From Bacteroidales bacterium (GTDB lineage Bacteria; Bacteroidota; Bacteroidia; Bacteroidales; P3), in the NCBI GenBank assembly GCA_017559135.1, contig JAFYSZ010000006.1, positions 62,001 to 126,000 on the forward strand: a DNA stretch of 64,000 nucleotides, read 5' to 3'. The translations under genes were made by a program, and so were the position numbers. Under the pieces are notes generated by a model, which was not told the origin of the DNA, did no database searches, and saw only the letters and a list, made by a program, of their open reading frames with translations. This document shows, one piece after another, positions 59,034-64,000 of this stretch. Each line of letters begins with the position of its first letter. Position 1 is the first letter of the stretch.

Positions 59034-59750
59034 CTAATAAGAAGTTTTGTTAATATTTCTATCCAATTCCTTGCTACTACGTTCGTTTATCATATAAAGG
59101 ATTCTAAAACTCATATAATTATTCCTAAAATCACGTGACCACGATTTAAAACCTTGTGTTCCCGCAGGGTATCCGTTGTAAAACCATACGTCTTCCCTAA
59201 TTGGTGCAAGTGAATATTGATAGCGAAAAGAGAATTTTATCTTTTCCCAAATCGTAAAGCGAATATCTGCAACTACACTAAAATCATTGCGTTTGAAAGC
59301 AGGTAAAATTCCATCAACAGGACGCTCAAAAGATTGAATAACTTCATTTGGTAAGCCCCAATCCTCATTTATCTTGAACAAACGACCATATTGAGCACCT
59401 AAACCAAAGGTTAAACCACCTCTTACGTCAATAAAATGAATCATTACAGGAATATCTACATAATGAAGCGAAGTATTGTAACGAAAAGGGTCGAGTTTTT
59501 CGTTTGCACCTCGTTGAGAGTAAAGTAACTCTGTGCTTAATTGCCAGCCTTCATTAGGTTTTCTCATATTAAAAGGCATTATGATTCCTAAACCTGCTTG
59601 TGGAGAAAATTTTTCATAGCCAAAAACTTCATCACCATCAATTTGAGCAGCGTTTAAGCCTAATACAGCATAGGCCTTCAACATTTGAGCCGAAGAAACA
59701 AAGCCTAAGAAACAAAAAACTAATATTAAAACAAATTTACGATAATTCAT
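59034..59750 (-). CDS. PorT-like outer-membrane beta-barrel protein
   Basis: A 238-residue exported protein with a signal peptide (about 1-21, ending VSSAQ). The pattern of aromatic-ended strands (AYAVLGLNAAQIDGD, FSPQAGLGIIMPFN, WQLSTELLYSQRGAN, YVDIPVMIHFIDVRGGLTFGLGAQYGRL, IKFSFRYQYSLAPI) fits the outer-membrane barrel family that includes PorT. The function cannot be set; PorT itself is a T9SS component, but this family is broad. It ends eight bases before coaD and follows tex by two bases, so trmH-tex-barrel-coaD-flavin reductase reads as one operon. Confidence 0.75.
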   Translation of the reverse strand: MNYRKFVLILVFCFLGFVSSAQMLKAYAVLGLNAAQIDGDEVFGYEKFSPQAGLGIIMPFNMRKPNEGWQLSTELLYSQRGANEKLDPFRYNTSLHYVDIPVMIHFIDVRGGLTFGLGAQYGRLFKINEDWGLPNEVIQSFERPVDGILPAFKRNDFSVVADIRFTIWEKIKFSFRYQYSLAPIREDVWFYNGYPAGTQGFKSWSRDFRNNYMSFRILYMINERSSKELDRNINKTSY

Positions 59751-59752
59751 AT

Positions 59753-61840
59753 TTATTCATTAAATAATTTCATACTCAATTCCACACGTTTCTTTTCATA
59801 ATCTACCGAAATAACCTTTACTGTTACCCTTTGATTAAGAGATAAAACATCACTTGCATCTCCCTTAAAGTCTTCGGTAATTTTGCTTTTATGAATAAGT
59901 CCCGTGATGTGCATACCCAAATCAACAAAAGCACCAAAAACTGTTAGATTAACAATCTTTCCTTCTAAAATTTGCCCTTCTTTAATTTCTGTAATAGAAT
60001 TTATACCATTATTAAACGAAACTACTTCAAATTTAGTACGAATATCTCTTGAAGGTTTTGCTAATTCATTCAAAATATCAATCAAAGTATGCAATCCACA
60101 GTTGCCTTCAACATATTTATATAGGTTTAAACTATCTCTATAATCAGAGTTATTTATCAAATCTTGCACACTACAACCCACATCCTTTGCCATTTGTTCA
60201 ACAACAGTATATCTCTCGGGGTGAATAGCCGTATTATCCAAAGGATTTACACTTTGACGAACACGAAGAAAGCCTGCTGATTGTTCAAACGCCTTTTCTC
60301 CAAAGCGTTTGACTTTCAATAAATCTCTTTTTGAAGAAAACGCTCCGTGTTCGTTTCTATATTCAACTATATTCTTTGCAAGCGTAGGTCCAATGCCCGA
60401 AACGTATGAAAGCAACTGCACACTTGCAGTGTTAAGCTCAACTCCCACAAGATTAACGCAATTCTCTACGGTTCTATTCAAACTTTCCTGTAAAAGAGTC
60501 TGATTCACATCGTGTTGATACTGTCCTACACCAATAGATTTTGGCTCAATTTTCACTAATTCTGCCAAGGGGTCTTGCAATCTTCGTCCTATACTTACCG
60601 CTCCTCGCACCGTGATGTCATAATTACCTAATTCTTCTCGTGCAACCTCCGAAGCAGAATAAACCGAAGCACCACTTTCGTTTACGATACTGATAATTAA
60701 TTCTTTTTCAAAGTCAATTCCTTTGACAAAGGCCTCAGTTTCTTCTGAAAAAGTGCCATTGCCTATTGCGATTGCTTCAATATCATAGGTTTTTACAAAA
60801 TATTTAAGAATGCGTGTTGATTCTGTAATGTTAGTTTGTGGAAAAATAACATCGTGAGCAAGCAATCTTCCGTTAGAGTTAAGGCATGCTACTTTGCAAC
60901 CTGTTCTTATTCCGGGATCTATTGCTAAGGTGCATTTTTCTCCAAGAGGTGCTTCTAACAAAAGCTGACGCAGATTTTTTGAAAATATATATATTGATTT
61001 TTCATCAGCTTTTTCTTTTAAGAATGCTCTAAATTCATTTTCCAAAGAAGGAGCTAAAAGTCTTTTATAAGCATCTTCGCAAGCATAAAGTTTTTGCAGA
61101 CTTGAAGGATAGTCAAATTTTACAAAGCCTTTCGCAAGATATTCTATTGCCTTATAGTTATCTTCGGGTAAAATCGAGAGTTTTAATTCCCCTTCGGCTT
61201 CGGCCCTAAACAAAGCTAATATTCTGTGGCTCGGAGCAGGGTATGCGTGTTGCTTTATATCAAGTAATTCTTCATACTTAGAGTTTTTTTTGTAGCCTTT
61301 ACCTTTTGAAGTTTTGATAACAGCGTTTCGCATAAAGTATTTACGCATTCTTTTACGCGTAATAATGTTTTCGTTTATCCATTCCGCAACAATATCTCTC
61401 GCTCCTGAAATTTCATTATCCGTAAAGTTAGCAAAAGAAAAGTTTTTCTCGTTCATAAACAATTTTGCAAGCGGTTCCAATCCTCTTTCCCTTGCAATTG
61501 TTGCACGAGTACGTCTTTTAGGTTTGTATCTAAGATAAAAATCCTCTAAATCTGTAATATCATTTATTTCTTCTATCTTTTCTTTGAGTTCTTCGGTCAA
61601 TAAGCCTTGATTTTCAATGCTATTGAGAACAACTTCTTTACGTGCAAACAAGGCTTTGGCTTTTTCAAGAGCTTTTAGTATAGAATTTATTTGCACCTCG
61701 TCTAATCCGCCCGTTAATTCTTTTCTATATCTTGCTATAAAAGCAACTGTACAACCGTTTTCAATAAGGGAGATCGTGTTATCAACATCTGTTGTGTTCA
61801 ATATCAATCTTTCGGCAATGTATTCGCTAAACTGATTCAT
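59753..61840 (-). CDS. tex: RNA-binding transcription accessory protein Tex
   Basis: A 695-residue nucleic-acid-binding protein. It has an N-terminal helical region (ENGCTVAFIARYRKELTGGLDEVQI), a YqgF/RuvC-like domain (LAIDPGIRTGCKVACLNSNGRL near 325), helix-hairpin-helix domains (LLSYVSGIGPTLAKNIVEYR near 485), and a C-terminal S1 domain (about 620-692, GQILEGKIVNLTVFGAFVDLG). In Firmicutes and proteobacteria Tex acts in transcription and stress; length here is slightly under the usual 720-780. It overlaps the stop codon of trmH by one base. Confidence 0.93.
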   Translation of the reverse strand: MNQFSEYIAERLILNTTDVDNTISLIENGCTVAFIARYRKELTGGLDEVQINSILKALEKAKALFARKEVVLNSIENQGLLTEELKEKIEEINDITDLEDFYLRYKPKRRTRATIARERGLEPLAKLFMNEKNFSFANFTDNEISGARDIVAEWINENIITRKRMRKYFMRNAVIKTSKGKGYKKNSKYEELLDIKQHAYPAPSHRILALFRAEAEGELKLSILPEDNYKAIEYLAKGFVKFDYPSSLQKLYACEDAYKRLLAPSLENEFRAFLKEKADEKSIYIFSKNLRQLLLEAPLGEKCTLAIDPGIRTGCKVACLNSNGRLLAHDVIFPQTNITESTRILKYFVKTYDIEAIAIGNGTFSEETEAFVKGIDFEKELIISIVNESGASVYSASEVAREELGNYDITVRGAVSIGRRLQDPLAELVKIEPKSIGVGQYQHDVNQTLLQESLNRTVENCVNLVGVELNTASVQLLSYVSGIGPTLAKNIVEYRNEHGAFSSKRDLLKVKRFGEKAFEQSAGFLRVRQSVNPLDNTAIHPERYTVVEQMAKDVGCSVQDLINNSDYRDSLNLYKYVEGNCGLHTLIDILNELAKPSRDIRTKFEVVSFNNGINSITEIKEGQILEGKIVNLTVFGAFVDLGMHITGLIHKSKITEDFKGDASDVLSLNQRVTVKVISVDYEKKRVELSMKLFNE

Positions 61841-62547
61841 TATTGTATTGAAAATAATCGTTTCATTAGTTCTTTTTCTATCATATCGCTTCGTCTAATA
61901 GTGCGTTTTGCCCATTTGATAAGCGTTTCTATTCGTCTGTCGGCAGAAAGGTGATAATCCACACCGCTTTTTCTTAATCTGTCTGTCAATGTGTACATAC
62001 AAATTGCAGCAGAGACCGATATATTAAAACTTTCTGTAAATCCATACATCGGAATCTTCATATAAATATCCGCATTCTCTATTAACTCCGAAGAAAGTCC
62101 CTCAACCTCGTTGCCAAAGACTATTGCCATTTTTTGATTCACATCCAAATCGGGCAAATACACATCTTTCTCGTGCGGAAGTGTTGCTACAATTTTGTAA
62201 CCCTGTGATTTAAGTTTATTTATGCAATCAAGAGTGTTGTTTTCCTTGCGATTGTAACGATGAAGGTCTATCCATTGACTTGAACCCAAAGCAACATCGG
62301 GATTTATCTGATAAGTATTATTATTTTCTATTACATGCACTTGCTGAATGCCGACACAGTCGCACGTTCTCAGTACAGCAGAAGCATTTTGTGATTGATA
62401 TATATTTTCAACTACTACACATTGCATATCGGTTCTTTCCTCTATGACTTTCTCAAAAAGAGAAACCCTTTCGGGAGAAATCATTTCACAAAGTTCTTTG
62501 TAGTATATTTGTTTTTGTTCAAAGGTTAATTTTTCTAAATAATTCAT
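61840..62547 (-). CDS. trmH: tRNA (guanosine-2'-O)-methyltransferase TrmH family
   Basis: A SPOUT methyltransferase, likely acting on G18 of tRNA. ATG 62547 is preferred: a TAGATTTG box (62578-62585, minus strand) sits just upstream, which would leave starts at 62580 or 62568 almost without leader. The 235-residue protein shows VVENIYQSQNASAVLRTCDCVGIQQVHVIE, the SAM-knot motifs IVFGNEVEGLSSEL and IPMYGFTESFNISVSAAICMY, and the C-terminal basic extension WAKRTIRRSDMIEKELMKRL found in TrmH. The gene begins a likely five-gene operon. Confidence 0.9.
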   Translation of the reverse strand: MNYLEKLTFEQKQIYYKELCEMISPERVSLFEKVIEERTDMQCVVVENIYQSQNASAVLRTCDCVGIQQVHVIENNNTYQINPDVALGSSQWIDLHRYNRKENNTLDCINKLKSQGYKIVATLPHEKDVYLPDLDVNQKMAIVFGNEVEGLSSELIENADIYMKIPMYGFTESFNISVSAAICMYTLTDRLRKSGVDYHLSADRRIETLIKWAKRTIRRSDMIEKELMKRLFSIQ

Positions 62548-62577
62548 TACAAAAAATGATTTAAACATTCGGTTTTG

Positions 62578-62585
62578 CAAATCTA
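62578..62585 (-). promoter_or_regulatory. Promoter -7 element for trmH
   Basis: TAGATTTG on the minus strand, followed by C, fits TAnnTTTG. It overlaps the end of the 21-bp repeat array that begins at 62583. Confidence 0.55.
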
Positions 62586-62667
62586 AGAAAAAAAATTTTT
62601 TTTCTTTGTTTTTTTGAATTATTTCTTAGAGTTATTTTCTTAAAACAAAGAAATATTCGTACTTTTG
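62583..62667. repeat. 21-bp-period AT repeat array between trmH and the YitT gene
   Basis: Sites CTAAG (62583), CTTTG (62604), CTTAG (62625) and CAAAG (62646) are exactly 21 bases apart over four units. The last (CAAAGAAATATTCG) leads directly into TACTTTTG (62660-62667), the promoter of the YitT gene; the first overlaps the trmH promoter. The array therefore bridges two divergent promoters. Confidence 0.82.
62660..62667 (+). promoter_or_regulatory. Promoter -7 element for the YitT gene with repeat in the spacer
   Basis: TACTTTTG, then CAAAG, lies 22 bases before ATG 62690. The repeat-family C at 62646 is 14 bases before TA, as at four other promoters in the window. Confidence 0.7.
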
Positions 62668-62689
62668 CAAAGAAAAATTTAAAGATTTT

Positions 62690-63658
62690 ATGACAACAAC
62701 AAAACAAGGTTTTACAACAACATTGAAGAGTGTAGGAAACATTCTAAAAACTTCTAAGTTTTGGATAGAATTGCTAATAATGACACTCGGTATGATGGTA
62801 ACTGCTTGTGCAGTTTACTACTTTTTGGTTCCAAGTAAATTGATTATTGGAACAATTTCTGGTTTATCAATTGTATTAAGCGGAGTTTCAGAACAATTAT
62901 TTGGAGTTGCTTTGCCGGTTTCTACGGTTATTTTTGTAATCAACGCAATTCTTTTGGTGCTTGCTTACTTTTTGATTGGCAAAGAGTTCGGAATTAAAAC
63001 AGTTTATACAGCTTTAATTCTTGGACCTATGATTAGCGTTTTGGAAACTTACTTTCCATACGAAAACTTCATAAGAGAAGGCGGTGCAATCCCATCTATC
63101 ATGGGCGATATTTGGTTTGACCTTTGTTGTTTCGTACTTCTTTTGAGTGCTGCACAAACTGTGCTTTTCCGTATCAACGCTTCAACAGGTGGACTTGACA
63201 TTTTAGCAAAGATTGTAAACAAATATTTACATTTTGACATAGGTGCTTCGGTTTCTGTCGCAGGTGCAATAATTTGTTGTACAGCTTTTGCAATCAATCC
63301 TTTCCACATGGTTGTTATAGGTTTGATTGGCACATGGATTAACGGACTTGTGATAGATTATTTCACAGCTGGCTTAAACAACAAAAAGCGTGTGTGTATT
63401 ATTTCTTCACAACACGAACGCCTAAGAGAGTTTATCGTTAATGATTTAGTAAGAGGAGTTACTCTTTACGAAGTAATAGGTGGATATAGTCAAGAAAAGA
63501 AAATAGAAATTGAAGTTTTGCTTAACAAAGATGAGTTTACAAGATTGATGAAACTAATAGATGAAGAAAAAATTGATGCTTTCGTTACAGCAGGTAATGT
63601 AAGCGAAGTTTACGGTCTTTGGATGAGCAAGAAAAGCAAACAAAGAAGAAAAATTTAA
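62690..63658 (+). CDS. YitT family membrane protein
   Basis: A 322-residue inner-membrane protein of the YitT (DUF161/DUF2179) family. Six or so membrane segments lie between about 22 and 220, including VTACAVYYFLVPSKLIIGTISGLSIVLSG and the NASTGGLDILAKIVNKYLH motif. A C-terminal soluble DUF2179 domain follows (about 240-310, IISSQHERLREFIVNDLVRGVTLYEVIGGYS). Members are widespread but their transport substrate or role is not established. It is a single-gene unit with promoter and terminator. Confidence 0.9.
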   Translation: MTTTKQGFTTTLKSVGNILKTSKFWIELLIMTLGMMVTACAVYYFLVPSKLIIGTISGLSIVLSGVSEQLFGVALPVSTVIFVINAILLVLAYFLIGKEFGIKTVYTALILGPMISVLETYFPYENFIREGGAIPSIMGDIWFDLCCFVLLLSAAQTVLFRINASTGGLDILAKIVNKYLHFDIGASVSVAGAIICCTAFAINPFHMVVIGLIGTWINGLVIDYFTAGLNNKKRVCIISSQHERLREFIVNDLVRGVTLYEVIGGYSQEKKIEIEVLLNKDEFTRLMKLIDEEKIDAFVTAGNVSEVYGLWMSKKSKQRRKI

Positions 63659-63666
63659 TCAAAGAA

Positions 63667-63700
63667 AAAAAAGCAACCTTTTTGGTTGCTTTTTTCTTTT
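63667..63700. terminator. Bidirectional terminator
   Basis: AAAAAAGCAACC (63667-63678) pairs with GGTTGCTTTTTT (63684-63695), flanked by A and T runs. It serves the YitT gene and the convergent T9SS protein gene ending at 63703. Confidence 0.92.
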
Positions 63701-63702
63701 TG

Positions 63703-64000
63703 TTAGTTTACGATAAATTTCTTATCAATCTTTCCTCTTTCGGTCTTAATTCTAAGGATATATGTTCCTGATTTGTATTGCGAAACATCTATTTGCATTG
63801 TCTTAGAGTTTGTATTCTTTCTTTCAATCAAACGATTCAAAGCATCATACACCTCTATTTCTAAAACATTGTAATCACAAGAAATATTTAATTCATCTCT
63901 TACAGGATTAGGATAAAGTTCTACACTCTCTTCTGAAAGAAAAACAGAAATCAAACCGCTTGTTGTATCAGAATTAGTAGTATCTTCAACAAACATAATA
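63703..64000 (-). CDS. T9SS type A sorting domain, C-terminal end of a larger protein
   Basis: The last ~97 residues of an exported protein whose start lies beyond the window's right edge; the frame stays open to the end. After a Thr/Ser-rich linker, the sorting domain begins at VELYPNPVRDELNIS, has YDALNRLIERKNTNSK, GTYILRIKTERG and ends KKFIVN. It resembles the tails of the 13372 and 16081 proteins but differs throughout. The functional part of the protein cannot be seen. A shared terminator follows its stop codon. Confidence 0.85.
   Translation of the reverse strand, partial: IMFVEDTTNSDTTSGLISVFLSEESVELYPNPVRDELNISCDYNVLEIEVYDALNRLIERKNTNSKTMQIDVSQYKSGTYILRIKTERGKIDKKFIVN

Noticed and set aside
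1331-62667. 21-bp-spaced repeats as CRISPR arrays
   Set aside because: Units are directly tandem with no unique spacers of CRISPR length, differ between copies, and no cas genes are present.

Overview
This window comes from a chromosome of the phylum Bacteroidota, probably an anaerobic or microaerophilic member of the Bacteroidales. The base composition is strongly AT-rich. Promoters fit the Bacteroidota pattern (TTTG or TTG, about 19 bases, then TAnnTTTG). Four proteins end in type IX secretion (T9SS) sorting domains. Several gene orders and families are typical of the phylum: bamD-rpoZ-coaBC-DUF4835, parA-parB-DUF5683, the phylum-type omega subunit, DUF3276, and a short primary sigma factor. 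A flavodiiron/rubrerythrin/rubredoxin/PerR cluster and a methylmalonyl-CoA mutase subunit suggest an anaerobe that makes or uses propionate. I cannot name the genus.

Layout. 1-3.1 kb: the end of a T9SS-exported fibronectin-III protein, a small HTH protein beside 21-bp iterons, and an ATPase pseudogene. 3.2-13.3 kb: housekeeping genes (Ca2+-type P-ATPase, tcdA, a uridine-kinase-like protein, TonB, ABC-F, MATE, efp). 13.4-17.2 kb: three secreted proteins, two of them T9SS paralogues. 17.3-30.2 kb: core genes (rpoD, nadD, xerD, mtgA, bamD, rpoZ, coaBC, an aminotransferase, an RlmI-like enzyme, tsaB, trmB, a TPR protein). 30.4-32.2 kb: mutA without mutB. 32.3-35.7 kb: an ECF sigma/anti-sigma operon with two outer-membrane barrel paralogues. 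35.9-37.2 kb: an intact DUF4143 ATPase behind twin palindromes. 37.3-40.5 kb: an oxygen/peroxide detoxification operon with its own Fur/PerR regulator and a Per-box-like operator. 41.3-43.8 kb: an unusual PrimPol-DEDDh exonuclease-FGE fusion. 43.8-50 kb: envelope proteins, nth and TPR proteins. 50.6-52.6 kb: serC-serA. 53.3-58 kb: a YggS-like protein, DUF3276, parAB, hutI. 58-62.5 kb: coaD, tex, trmH. 62.7-64 kb: a YitT protein and another T9SS sorting domain running off the window.

The most unusual signal is a family of AT-rich repeats with an exact 21-bp register, built from C(A/T)3G sites and A/T cores such as AAATATTT. The arrays lie between genes and also inside two genes (tsaB and the anti-sigma factor), where 21 bp equals seven codons and the reading frame is kept. 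At five promoters one copy sits at a fixed position: CAAAG or CATAG starts exactly 14 bases upstream of TAnnTTTG. A second, unrelated 21-bp tandem family lies in the 614-bp gap before serC. The three-domain fusion at 41-44 kb is the best single-gene candidate for an undescribed activity.

No tRNA, rRNA, CRISPR array, insertion sequence or complete prophage was seen.
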